A stretch of DNA of 16,790 bases, from positions 1-16,790 of the forward strand of contig CALCUE010000059.1 of NCBI GenBank assembly GCA_937906945.1, read 5' to 3'. Every line of letters begins with the position of its first letter. Position 1 is the first letter of the stretch. A model generated the notes under the pieces. That model had not been told where the DNA came from. It made no database searches and saw only the letters and a list, made by a program, of their open reading frames with translations. The translations under genes were made by a program, and so were the position numbers. Of the stretch, positions 6,640-15,313 are shown piece by piece. This DNA is from an uncultured Clostridia bacterium (lineage in GTDB: Bacteria > Bacillota > Clostridia > Oscillospirales > Ruminococcaceae).

Positions 6640-6925
6640 CAGGGCTTTGGAAAGTCTTGTTAGGAAATGTACCCCCCATTTCTTTGACGGCGCAAAGAAA
6701 CGGGTGGTACCCGGGGAAAGAAACGCCTCAAACCCCTGCGATAGCGTAACTCTTGCGGTGCCCGAAAAAGCCTTCGGGCTTACGCTGATCCTCGATTTTT
6801 TCGACCGCGGCGCCAAGCCTTGCCCGGAATGACGAAAATAGTGACGCTCGCAAGCCTTGCCCGGAATGACAGAGGAAAGGATAGCGGCGCTTCGCGCCGC
6901 CGGTGCTCCCGCGCCGAAGCGAAGC
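6640..6925. repeat. Second composite repeat block
   Basis: Gene-free block made of pieces shared with 3599-3830: CTCTTGCGGTGCCC (6750-6763), CCGCGGCGCCAAGCCTTGC (about 6805-6823), the 19-base AAGCCTTGCCCGGAATGAC twice (6815-6833 and 6852-6870), then GGAAAGGATAGCGG and GGTGCTCCCGC. Extra parts not in the first block are the hairpin TTTCTTTG-acggcg-CAAAGAAA (6679-6700) and the small palindrome GGCGCTTCGCGCC near 6886-6899. The frame reading across it (6634-7347, minus) has no ribosome site and is rejected. From 6930 to 7090 the DNA is AT-rich regulatory-looking sequence. Confidence 0.65.
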
Positions 6926-6952
6926 GACTCTTTGAGCGGAAGGAAAATTATT

Positions 6953-6968
6953 TTGTTAAAATTAACAC
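6953..6968. promoter_or_regulatory. Weak Rex-like palindrome upstream of the hydrogenase operon
   Basis: TTGTTAA-AA-TTAACAC: the half-sites match clostridial Rex half-sites, but the spacer is two bases instead of four. About 170 bases upstream of the promoter, so any role would be indirect. Reported at low confidence. Confidence 0.2.
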
Positions 6969-7091
6969 ACAAAATTTTCACAATTCCCGCGGCGAAAAGG
7001 GACGAAAAACGGGATTTTTTGGACGGAAAAAGATGAAATAAAGAACAGAACCCCTTTTTTCTTTCAAAAAGCGAAATTTTCCAAAAAATAA

Positions 7092-7109
7092 AAGTTAAAT
7101 TCTTAACAA
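7092..7109. promoter_or_regulatory. Candidate Rex operator
   Basis: AAGTTAA-ATTC-TTAACAA has the length, four-base spacer and half-sites of the clostridial Rex consensus as I recall it (TTGTTAA-N4-TTAACAA), differing only at the first two bases. It ends 16 bases before the -35 of the hydrogenase promoter. Rex is the NADH-sensing repressor that controls fermentation and hydrogenase genes in many Clostridia, so position and target agree. Confidence 0.5.
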
Positions 7110-7125
7110 AAAACGGGAAAACCTC

Positions 7126-7154
7126 TTTACAGAACTTATATATTAGTATATAAT
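7126..7154 (+). promoter_or_regulatory. Strong sigma-A-type promoter of the hyd operon
   Basis: TTTACA (7126-7131), 17 bases, TATAAT (7149-7154); one mismatch to consensus in all. A-rich tracts upstream could act as an UP element. Predicted start near 7161. Confidence 0.88.
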
Positions 7155-7160
7155 TTAACA

Positions 7161-7249
7161 GGTTCAGATCATCGAGGAAGAGATCTGTCTGGCGAAGGGA
7201 CCTTCGCCTTGCTTTGATTTTTGATAAAGGAAATAAGGAGGAAACAAAG
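7161..7249 (+). promoter_or_regulatory. Structured 5' leader of the hyd operon
   Basis: About 90 untranslated bases hold two perfect hairpins: CAGATC/GATCTG (7165-7170 with 7182-7187) and GGCGAAG/CTTCGCC (7191-7197 with 7202-7208, loop GGAC). The second is followed by TTGCTTTGATTTTTG, which is U-rich like a weak terminator. The AAGGAGG ribosome site (7236-7242) follows, 7 bases before the ATG. It may be an attenuator or an mRNA-stabilising structure; no known riboswitch class is recognised. Confidence 0.5.
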
Positions 7250-7740
7250 ATGGCCAAATTAAGCGAAGCTGCCGTAGCCAAGATCAATGAGATCTGCGAC
7301 AGGTATGTTTCCGAAAAAACGCCGCTGATCATGATCCTCAGCGACATTCAGAATGAATATGGCTATATTCCGATCGAGGTGCAGGAGATCGTTTCGAAGA
7401 GAACCGGCATTTCCGTCGCCGAAATTTACGGCGTCGTGACGTTCTATTCGTTCTTCTCCCTGGAGCCGACGGGCAAATACGTCATCGGTTGCTGCCTCGG
7501 TACCGCCTGCTATGTCAAGGGCGCCCAGGGCGTTATCGACACGTTCTGTGAGGAGCTCGGCATTAAGCCCGGCCAGACCACCGAAGACGGAATGTTCACC
7601 CTTGACGCGCTGCGCTGCCTCGGCGCCTGCGCTATCGCGCCGGCTGTCACCATCAACGGAAAAATTTATCCGCACGTCACCGTCCGTGACGTCCATCACA
7701 TTCTCGACGAGTATCGGGGACCGGAAGAAGGTGCTAACGT

Positions 7741-7744
<4 letters not shown>
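7250..7744 (+). CDS. hydC: [FeFe] hydrogenase subunit HydC (NuoE-like, [2Fe-2S])
   Basis: 164 aa, thioredoxin-fold [2Fe-2S] protein of the NuoE/HydC family, the small electron-transfer subunit of NADH-linked [FeFe] hydrogenases. Residues 1-70 are the helical NuoE N-terminal domain (SDIQNEYGYIP at 31-41). The cluster ligands are in C82-LGTA-C87 and C123-LGA-C127, the family's C-x4-C ... C-x3-C spacing. The ATG at 7250 follows AAGGAGG by 7 bases; the in-frame ATG at 7214 lies in the leader ahead of that site. It is the first gene of hydCBA and overlaps hydB by ATGA. Cytoplasmic. A role as NuoE of a respiratory complex is unlikely, given the HydA partner. Confidence 0.95.
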
Positions 7745-9609
<1,865 letters not shown>

Positions 9610-9626
9610 TAGGAGGTCGAAACACG

Positions 9627-11393
9627 ATGAGTAAAGTAAATATTAAAATCGAAGGCCATCCTTATGAGGTCGAAGAAGGTCTGACCATCCTCGAAGCCGC
9701 CCGTGCCTGCGGCTACGAGATCCCGTCCCTTTGCGCTTTTAACCACGGCGAATGCAACCAGGGCTCCTGCCGTGTCTGCCTGGTCGAAGTCAAGGGTATG
9801 CGCTCCCTTGTCGCTTCCTGCGTTTTCCCGGTCCGGGAAGGTCTTGAGATCAGCATCTCGAGCCCCAAAGCGGCGATCGCCCGGAGAACCTCCGTCGAGC
9901 TTCTTCTTTCCAACCACAACATGAACTGCCAGCAGTGCGAAAAGAACGGCAAATGCGAGCTGCTTTATGTCGCCCGTCTTGTCGGCGCGCGCGAAGGCGC
10001 TTTCCAGGGTGAAAAGACCCCGACCACCTATGATAACCTCAACCCGTCCATCATCCGGGATACCAGCAAATGCATCCTTTGCGGACGCTGTGTCGCCCGT
10101 TGCCAGAACGCCCACGGAAACGGCGTTCTCGGTTATGAGAACCGTGGCTTCAACGCCATCGTCGGCCCTGCCGGAAACCGCCGCTTCGATCAGTCTCCCT
10201 GCATCATGTGCGGTCAGTGCGTTTCCGTCTGCCCGACCGGCGCTTTGACGGTCAAATCGGAGATCGACAAAGTGGACGAGGCCATGGCCAAAGGCCGTCA
10301 CGTCATCGTTCAGACCGCTCCGGCGGTCCGTGCCGCTCTCGGTGAGGAATTCGGCATGAAGATCGGCACCCCCTGCACCGGAAAAATGGTCGCCGCTCTG
10401 CGCCGCCTCGGTTTCGAAAAGGTCTATGACACCGATTTCGCCGCCGACCTTACCATTATGGAAGAGGGCACCGAGCTTCTTGGTCGTCTTAAAAACGGCG
10501 GCGTTCTGCCGATGATCACCTCCTGCTCCCCCGGCTGGATCAACTACTGCGAGACCTATTACGGCGATCAGCTTGATCACCTTTCCTCCTGCAAATCTCC
10601 GCACGAGATGCAGGGCGCCATCATCAAGAGCTATTACGCCCAGAAGATGGGTCTTGACCCCCGGGAGATCTTCGTCGTCTCCATCATGCCCTGCTCCGCC
10701 AAGAAGTTCGAGAAAGAACGTCCGCAGCTGCAGCACGACGGCATCAAGGACGTCGACGCCGTTCTTACCACCCGTGAGCTTGCCGAACTGATCCGCCGTT
10801 CCGGCATTCAGTTCAACCGTCTGCCCGACGAGGACTTCGACCGGGATCTGGTCGGTGAAGCCTCCGGCGCCGGCGTCATCTTCGGCGTCACCGGCGGTGT
10901 TATGGAAGCGGCTCTTCGTACCGTTTACCACGTACTGACCGGCGAGGACAAAGGCGTCATCGAGTTCACCTCCGTCCGTGGTTTTGACGGCATCAAAGAG
11001 GCCTCCATCGAGATCGGCGGCACTATCGTCAACGTCGCTGTCGCCCACGGCATGAAGAACGCCAAGGTCCTCATGGACGACATCCGTGCCGGAAAGAGCA
11101 AATATCACTTCATCGAGATCATGGGATGCCCCGGCGGCTGTGTCAACGGCGGCGGTCAGCCTTACGTCCGTCACTGCTTCCTCCCGAACGAGGATCCGGA
11201 CATTCTCGATACCTATATCGAAAAACGGGCGCAGGCGCTTTATTCCGAAGACGAGCGCAGCACCATCCGTCTTTCCTATAAGAACACCGAAGTCCAGAAA
11301 CTTTATGAGGAGTTCCTCGGCGAACCGAACTCCCACAAAGCGCACGAGCTTCTGCATACCTCCTACGCCGGACGGGATCCCTTCCGTGATTAA
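9627..11393 (+). CDS. hydA: [FeFe] hydrogenase catalytic subunit HydA
   Basis: 588 aa, H-cluster subunit that makes or oxidises H2. In order: plant-type [2Fe-2S] domain (Cys36, 48, 51, 65); His-Cys3 [4Fe-4S] site (His97, Cys101, 104, 110); two [4Fe-4S] ferredoxin motifs (Cys149/152/155/159 and Cys192/195/198/202); H domain with L1 TSCSPGW (Cys300), L2 MPCSAKKFE (Cys356) and L3 GCPGGCVNGGGQP (Cys501, Cys505), then the small-subunit-like C-terminal tail. AGGAGG lies 10 bases before ATG. It carries TSCSPGW where CpI-type enzymes have TSCCPxW, a form I recall in multisubunit enzymes. The maturases HydE, HydF and HydG are needed but not in the window. Confidence 0.97.
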   Translation: MSKVNIKIEGHPYEVEEGLTILEAARACGYEIPSLCAFNHGECNQGSCRVCLVEVKGMRSLVASCVFPVREGLEISISSPKAAIARRTSVELLLSNHNMNCQQCEKNGKCELLYVARLVGAREGAFQGEKTPTTYDNLNPSIIRDTSKCILCGRCVARCQNAHGNGVLGYENRGFNAIVGPAGNRRFDQSPCIMCGQCVSVCPTGALTVKSEIDKVDEAMAKGRHVIVQTAPAVRAALGEEFGMKIGTPCTGKMVAALRRLGFEKVYDTDFAADLTIMEEGTELLGRLKNGGVLPMITSCSPGWINYCETYYGDQLDHLSSCKSPHEMQGAIIKSYYAQKMGLDPREIFVVSIMPCSAKKFEKERPQLQHDGIKDVDAVLTTRELAELIRRSGIQFNRLPDEDFDRDLVGEASGAGVIFGVTGGVMEAALRTVYHVLTGEDKGVIEFTSVRGFDGIKEASIEIGGTIVNVAVAHGMKNAKVLMDDIRAGKSKYHFIEIMGCPGGCVNGGGQPYVRHCFLPNEDPDILDTYIEKRAQALYSEDERSTIRLSYKNTEVQKLYEEFLGEPNSHKAHELLHTSYAGRDPFRD

Positions 11394-11416
11394 CTCCCAA
11401 CGCTCGGCGTAACCAT

Positions 11417-11445
11417 AAAAAGCCCCGCTTTTGCGGGGCTTTTTT
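11417..11445 (+). terminator. Terminator of the hydCBA operon
   Basis: GCCCCGC-tttt-GCGGGGC with five A before and six T after, 24 bases past the hydA stop. Confidence 0.92.
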
Positions 11446-11497
11446 GTCGGGACTTTCCCTTGACAGGGGAGACTTCTGAAACTTTTCCGATTGAACG

Positions 11498-11533
11498 AAA
11501 AAAAGGCGTCCCCCCTTTGGGGACGCCCTTTTT
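11498..11533 (-). terminator. Terminator of the queT unit
   Basis: GGCGTCCCC (11505-11513) pairs with GGGGACGCC (11519-11527). On the minus strand the stem is followed by seven U (complement of 11498-11504), and it begins right at the stop of the 54-codon gene. It also has a T-rich side on the plus strand, so it may act as a backup terminator for the hyd operon. Confidence 0.85.
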
Positions 11534-11696
11534 ATTTGTCCTTAAAATATTGAAGGAAAAAATGGATCGGTTCAAAAAGGAGCGGAATAAGGATCAGACC
11601 ATAGTACCATTTTCCCATGGCGGCCAAAGCCACTTCGCCGATGATTACCAGAACGACCTGAATGAGGCGGACGATTTTTTCTTTTTTGGGATCCAT
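11532..11696 (-). CDS. 54-aa membrane protein downstream of queT, unknown
   Basis: 54 codons on the minus strand from ATG at 11696 to TAA at 11532-11534. AAAGGAG lies 7 bases before the start, and only 18 bases separate it from the queT stop, so it is almost certainly co-transcribed and ends at the terminator. The product begins with a charged segment (MDPKKEKIVR), followed by two hydrophobic stretches at about 11-27 and 30-41 joined by MGKWYYG, and a Phe-rich C-terminus ending in FKDK. No family is recognised. It could be a small partner or stabiliser of the transporter or an unrelated small membrane protein. The strong ribosome site and compact fit argue that it is real. Confidence 0.75.
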   Translation of the reverse strand: MDPKKEKIVRLIQVVLVIIGEVALAAMGKWYYGLILIPLLFEPIHFFLQYFKDK

Positions 11697-11714
11697 GGCA
11701 AAGCTCCTTTCGGT

Positions 11715-12197
11715 TCAGAGTTCAATTTTATGGCGGCGGAGGGTTTGGGCCAGAAGATTTCCCAAAAGCCATGCCGTAATAAATTCGCCGAGAAAGACGG
11801 TGAGGGCGAAGAAAAGAAGGCTTCCTTCGGCGCCGTAGGCGTAGCGAAGGACAAAGGGAACGATGACGGTGTTCGCGAGAACCGTCGGCAAGGAGGCCAG
11901 AACCGGTTTTTTGTTCCGAAGAAGATAGGCGCCCAGAGCGCCCAAAAGGGTGGCCAGACTTCCGAACAGAACGTCCCAGAGAACGCCGCCGGTGAGGATA
12001 TTGGCTAAAACGCAGCCGATGAAAAGACCGGGGACCGCCGCCGGCGTGAAAAGAGGCAGAACGCAGAGCGCCTCGGAAAGGCGCAGCTGAATGACGCCGC
12101 CGGAAAGTCCGAAGAGGGACGAAAGCAGGGTCAGAACAACATAAAGGGCGGCAATGACGGCGCTTTTGGTCAGAAACGAAACGGTGGGTTTTTTCAT
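11715..12197 (-). CDS. queT: QueT-family ECF substrate-binding membrane protein (queuosine precursor)
   Basis: 160 aa with five to six hydrophobic helices. The QueT family (COG4708) is the S component of energy-coupling-factor transporters thought to import a queuosine precursor such as preQ1, working with a shared EcfA/A'/T module encoded elsewhere. Seen here: IQLRLSEALCVLP (36-48), typical of QueT, GLFIGCVLANILTGG (57-71) and VLFGSLATLLGALGAYLLRNK (77-97). The ATG at 12197 follows AGGAG by 6 bases; the in-frame ATG at 12272 lies ahead of the promoter. A candidate preQ1 riboswitch fills the leader, which fits this substrate. Other small ECF S components are the main alternative, less likely given the QLRLSEAL motif. 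Confidence 0.87.
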   Translation of the reverse strand: MKKPTVSFLTKSAVIAALYVVLTLLSSLFGLSGGVIQLRLSEALCVLPLFTPAAVPGLFIGCVLANILTGGVLWDVLFGSLATLLGALGAYLLRNKKPVLASLPTVLANTVIVPFVLRYAYGAEGSLLFFALTVFLGEFITAWLLGNLLAQTLRRHKIEL

Positions 12198-12203
12198 AAA
12201 AAT

Positions 12204-12246
12204 CTCCTGTGGTTTTGTTTTAAGTGAGGAAGGCTTCGAACTCACT
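12204..12246 (-). promoter_or_regulatory. Candidate preQ1-I riboswitch in the queT leader
   Basis: The predicted transcript starts at about 12246 and goes directly into a 5-bp stem GTGAG/CTCAC (12241-12245 with 12224-12228) around a 12-base loop that opens with TTC, then an A-rich single strand (TTAAAACAAAAC) and the AGGAG ribosome site (12204-12208). This is the plan of the small preQ1-I class, where the tail and ribosome site fold back on the loop; here CCT in the loop could pair with AGG. The 15-base A-rich tail is somewhat long and the loop is not a close sequence match, so this is a candidate only. preQ1 binding would be expected to hide the ribosome site and lower queT translation. Confidence 0.5.
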
Positions 12247-12253
12247 GGGGAAA

Positions 12254-12282
12254 AGTATAGCACAGTTTTCAAAAAGGCGCAA
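12254..12282 (-). promoter_or_regulatory. Promoter of the queT unit
   Basis: Minus strand: TTGCGC (12277-12282), 17 bases, TATACT (12254-12259) with TGC before it (extended -10). Start near 12246-12247. Its -35 region abuts the terminator of the LCP gene. Confidence 0.7.
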
Positions 12283-12283
12283 C

Positions 12284-12312
12284 AAAAAGCGCCCGGTCGG
12301 GGGCGCTTTTTT
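12284..12312 (-). terminator. Terminator of the capsule/LCP operon
   Basis: GCGCCC (12289-12294) pairs with GGGCGC (12301-12306) across a GGTCGG loop, with A/T tracts on both sides. On the minus strand it ends in TTTTT and lies just past the LCP stop (12319). Confidence 0.88.
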
Positions 12313-12318
12313 ACGGGT

Positions 12319-13293
12319 TTATTTCGATTGCATCAGTTTTTCGAGGGTGTGGCGGGCTTCGTCAAAGTCCGGAAGAAGAACGGCCATGCCCCGGACGGTG
12401 GCGTCCTTGCAGAAATGCTCGTCGGGGATATGGGTGGGTTTGATGTCGCACTTCCGCAGAATGGGCAGGAGTTTGACGGCGTACTCCACCGCCTGGGTGT
12501 CGGTGATGTCCGTCGTGATGAGCGGGAACACATTGTCGATGAGCTCCAGCGCTTCCGGGATGGTGATGGTGTGGAATTCGTTATAAAGGGACATGAGGAC
12601 TTTGCGCTGACGCTCCGTCCGTCCGAAGTCCGAATCGAGGGAACGGATGCGGCAATAGGCAAGAGCGGCCTGTCCGGAAAGCGTGCAGTAGCCTTCCCGG
12701 TAGGAAGTACCGCATTTCCGGTTGACGACGGCGCACTCGTTGTTGAAAAGATAGACCTTGACCCCGCCGAGAATGTCGATGATCTTCGGGAAGGTCTGAT
12801 AGTTCACCATGGCGTAGGCGTCGATGGGAACGCCGTAGTTGAGCGTGAGCGTTTCCTCCACCAACGGCACGCCACCGAAAGCGTAGGAGGCGTTGAGCTT
12901 GTTGTCCTTGTGGTCGGGGATCTGGACGTAGGCGTCCCGCAGGAAGGAGATGAGGTGCACCTTGTTGGTGGAAAGGTTGATGCAGACAAGGATCATGGTA
13001 TCGGAACGGGAGGTGTTGTATTCGTCGAGGTCGGTGCCGACCAGAAGGACGTTGATGCAGTTGCCGGTGATGTCAAGATCCAGTTTTTCGCCCCAGTCGA
13101 TCTCGTCTTCCCTGACGGTGTCGGGACCGGCGTTTTCTTTGTTCTTCTCCTCATATTCCTCCTCGGTGACGGTCTCCCATTCCGCTTTGCGGTTGAGCTT
13201 GCCGAGGGTGAGGCTGATGATGAGGGAAAAGATCAGAACGGGCACGAGGATGATCGCGCCGAGGATCAGCAGTGTTTTTTTCGTTTTTGTCAT
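12319..13293 (-). CDS. LytR-CpsA-Psr (LCP) family glycopolymer ligase
   Basis: 324 aa. LCP proteins transfer lipid-linked glycopolymers (teichoic acid, capsule) to the cell wall on the outer face of the membrane. Residues 8-30 are a single N-terminal membrane helix with a short cytoplasmic TKTKK tail. Residues 31-75 are a Glu/Lys-rich linker. The LCP domain is complete: LLVGTDLDEYNTSRSDTM at 83-100 (Arg96, Asp98), LISFLRD with Arg119-Asp120, KLNASYAFGG at 132-141, ILGGVKVYL, and YCRIRSLDSDFGRTERQ at 213-229 (Arg217, Asp220, Asp222, Arg225). The ATG overlaps the upstream stop as ATGA, so it is translationally coupled to the sugar dehydratase gene and probably attaches a polymer made with that sugar. 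Confidence 0.93.
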   Translation of the reverse strand: MTKTKKTLLILGAIILVPVLIFSLIISLTLGKLNRKAEWETVTEEEYEEKNKENAGPDTVREDEIDWGEKLDLDITGNCINVLLVGTDLDEYNTSRSDTMILVCINLSTNKVHLISFLRDAYVQIPDHKDNKLNASYAFGGVPLVEETLTLNYGVPIDAYAMVNYQTFPKIIDILGGVKVYLFNNECAVVNRKCGTSYREGYCTLSGQAALAYCRIRSLDSDFGRTERQRKVLMSLYNEFHTITIPEALELIDNVFPLITTDITDTQAVEYAVKLLPILRKCDIKPTHIPDEHFCKDATVRGMAVLLPDFDEARHTLEKLMQSK

Positions 13294-15164
13294 ACCGTGA
13301 TCTCCGTTTCGGGTTCGTGGTAGGTGGGGACCAGTTCCCGCAGTCTTTGACGGATGAGGCCGAAATCCTCGTACTCCACGTCGCGGAGGGTCTCCAGTTC
13401 GTCGAGGAAATGTTCCTCGTCCAGTTCGATGGGATGACCGATGAAAATGAGTTCGTTGTCGGTCATCTGGATCCCTTCCTCGTCCATCAGAAGCTCCTCG
13501 AAGAGCTTTTCACCGGGTCTTAGGCCGGAATAGACGATGGGAATATCGACGTCCGGCTCGAAGCCGGAAAGACGGATCATTTTGCGGGCCAGATCGTCGA
13601 TGCGGACCGGTTCGCCCATGTCGAGGATGAAAATTTCGCCGCCTTTGGCGAAGGTGCCGGCCTGCAAAATCAGCGAAACGGCCTCCGGAATGGTCATGAA
13701 ATAGCGGATGATGTCTTTATGGGTGACGGTGACGGGACCGCCTTTTTCGATCTGTTTTTTGAAGAGTGGGATGACGCTGCCGTTGCTTCCGAGGACGTTG
13801 CCGAAGCGGACGGCGACGAAGTCGGTGTCCGAATGGCGGTTCATGGTCTGGACGATCATTTCGCAGACCCGCTTGGAAGCGCCCATGACGTTGGTGGGGT
13901 TGACGGCTTTATCGGTGGAAATGAGCACGAAGCGTTTGGCTCCGAATTTTTTGGCGGCTTTCGCCGTGTTGAGGGTGCCGAAAATGTTGTTTTTGACCGC
14001 CTCGCAGGGGGAATCCTCCATGAGCGGGACGTGCTTATGGGCGGCGGCGTGATAGACGATATCCGGGTGATATTCCTCAAAGACCTGTTCCAACCGCTTT
14101 TCGTCCCGGACGGAACCGATGAGGGTCACAAGCTCCAGCTCCGGTTTGTCCCGGCGCAGTTCCTGCTGGATCTCATAGGCGTTGTTTTCATAGATGTCGA
14201 AAATGATGAGACGGGCGATGGGGTAGGTGGCCAGCTGACGGCAAAGCTCGCTGCCGATGCTGCCGCCGCCGCCGGTGACGAGGACGGTTTTTCCGGCAAG
14301 GTCGGCGCCGATGCCGCTCATGTCGATCTTAATAGGGTTGCGGCCTAAAAGGTCCTCGATGTTGACGTCGTGGATCTGCTGTAAAGTGACTTCGCCGTTG
14401 GCCAGCTGATAAATGCCCGGCAGGGTCTTTAATTTACAATGGGTCTTGGCGCAGATGTCGAAAATATCCTTTTTGTCCCGGTTGGAGGCGGTGGGAATGG
14501 CGAAAATGATCTCCTCGACACGGTATTCCTCGACGGCTTCGGCAATTTTTTCCCGGGTGCCGACGATTTTGACGCCGGAAAGATAGGTGCCGGTCTTTTT
14601 GGGGTCGTCGTCGATGAGGCAGACGACCTGGTTGGCGGACTGGTCGCTGGTTTTGAATTCCCGGATGGCCAACGCGCCGGCTCGTCCGGCGCCGATGAGC
14701 ATGGTGCGCTTTTTCTCATTGTTCCGTCCGTGGATCACGCGGCGCAGGAACCGATAGGAAAAGCGGCTGATGAGGATGAAAAAGGTCAGAAGCAGAGCGA
14801 AAAGGACCGGATAGCTCCGGGAAATGCCGGTTTTCAACATAAAAAGAACGGCGGTCTGGAGCAGCGTGACCGTGGCGGAGGCAAAAACGATCCGCAAAGC
14901 CTCCTCGACACTGGCAAAGGCCCAAAGGCTGTTATAGATCTTGAAAAGCGAAAAAACAGTCGGGACCAGAACGGCGTTGAGGATCAGAAGAAGCAGGGTC
15001 GTATTCAAAGAGCCGTCGATCAGAAGACCTTTCGGATTAAATTCATAACGGAGCAAAAGCGAAAGACAGGTGGAAACGGCGGACAAGGCGATATCGCAGA
15101 GCACCAGAAGCAAAACACGGAGCGCTTTCGGCGATTCCCGTTCCCAATCCAAGAGTTTATTCAT
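13290..15164 (-). CDS. Membrane-bound nucleotide-sugar dehydratase/epimerase (CapD/FlaA1/WbpM type)
   Basis: 624 aa. Enzymes of this family act on UDP-sugars (4,6-dehydration of UDP-GlcNAc or related reactions) for capsule or surface glycan synthesis. Seen: four membrane helices at about 15-36, 55-75, 88-111 and 119-135; a first Rossmann domain with LIGAGRAG (156-163); a short-chain dehydrogenase domain with VTGGGGSIGSE (296-306), YHAAAHKHVPLME (371-383), STDKAVNPTN (416-425) and MGASK (427-431). Met427 replaces the usual catalytic Tyr, as in membrane-bound WbpM-type enzymes. LRPGEKLFEELL at 548-559 closes the family pattern. I chose ATG 15164 (GGAAAG 10 bases upstream); ATG 15182 would add 6 residues, and further upstream starts precede the promoter. 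Exact product sugar unknown. Confidence 0.92.
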   Translation of the reverse strand: MNKLLDWERESPKALRVLLLVLCDIALSAVSTCLSLLLRYEFNPKGLLIDGSLNTTLLLLILNAVLVPTVFSLFKIYNSLWAFASVEEALRIVFASATVTLLQTAVLFMLKTGISRSYPVLFALLLTFFILISRFSYRFLRRVIHGRNNEKKRTMLIGAGRAGALAIREFKTSDQSANQVVCLIDDDPKKTGTYLSGVKIVGTREKIAEAVEEYRVEEIIFAIPTASNRDKKDIFDICAKTHCKLKTLPGIYQLANGEVTLQQIHDVNIEDLLGRNPIKIDMSGIGADLAGKTVLVTGGGGSIGSELCRQLATYPIARLIIFDIYENNAYEIQQELRRDKPELELVTLIGSVRDEKRLEQVFEEYHPDIVYHAAAHKHVPLMEDSPCEAVKNNIFGTLNTAKAAKKFGAKRFVLISTDKAVNPTNVMGASKRVCEMIVQTMNRHSDTDFVAVRFGNVLGSNGSVIPLFKKQIEKGGPVTVTHKDIIRYFMTIPEAVSLILQAGTFAKGGEIFILDMGEPVRIDDLARKMIRLSGFEPDVDIPIVYSGLRPGEKLFEELLMDEEGIQMTDNELIFIGHPIELDEEHFLDELETLRDVEYEDFGLIRQRLRELVPTYHEPETEITV

Positions 15165-15205
15165 AAAACACGGGCTTTCCATCAGTAATTTTCCATATTT
15201 AATAA

Positions 15206-15234
15206 AGTATATAACAAAAAAGGGTAAAAAACAA
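15206..15234 (-). promoter_or_regulatory. Promoter of the capD-like/LCP operon
   Basis: Minus strand: TTGTTT (15229-15234), 17 bases, TATACT (15206-15211). Start near 15199, giving a leader of only 17-35 bases. It lies back to back with the promoter of the alkD-like gene. Confidence 0.7.
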
Positions 15235-15263
15235 GGGAAAAATGGGAAACCGGCAAAGAACCG

Positions 15264-15292
15264 TTGGATTTTCCGAAAAAACCGTGTATAAT
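15264..15292 (+). promoter_or_regulatory. Promoter of the alkD-like gene
   Basis: TTGGAT (15264-15269), 17 bases, TATAAT (15287-15292). Start near 15299, only about 15 bases ahead of the TTG start codon, which fixes the gene start. Confidence 0.78.
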
Positions 15293-15313
15293 GGGGAAAA
15301 AGGGGGCGGTTTT

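Noticed and set aside
6634..7347. 237-codon open frame on the minus strand
   Set aside because: Crosses the repeat block, the hyd promoter and the start of hydC; no ribosome site.
11446..11497. Small RNA gene between the two terminators after hydA
   Set aside because: A TTGACA-like hexamer at 11460-11465 has no -10 at the right distance, and no conserved structure is seen.
12154..13323. 389-codon open frame on the plus strand
   Set aside because: Antisense to the LCP gene and crossing the queT promoter and the LCP terminator.
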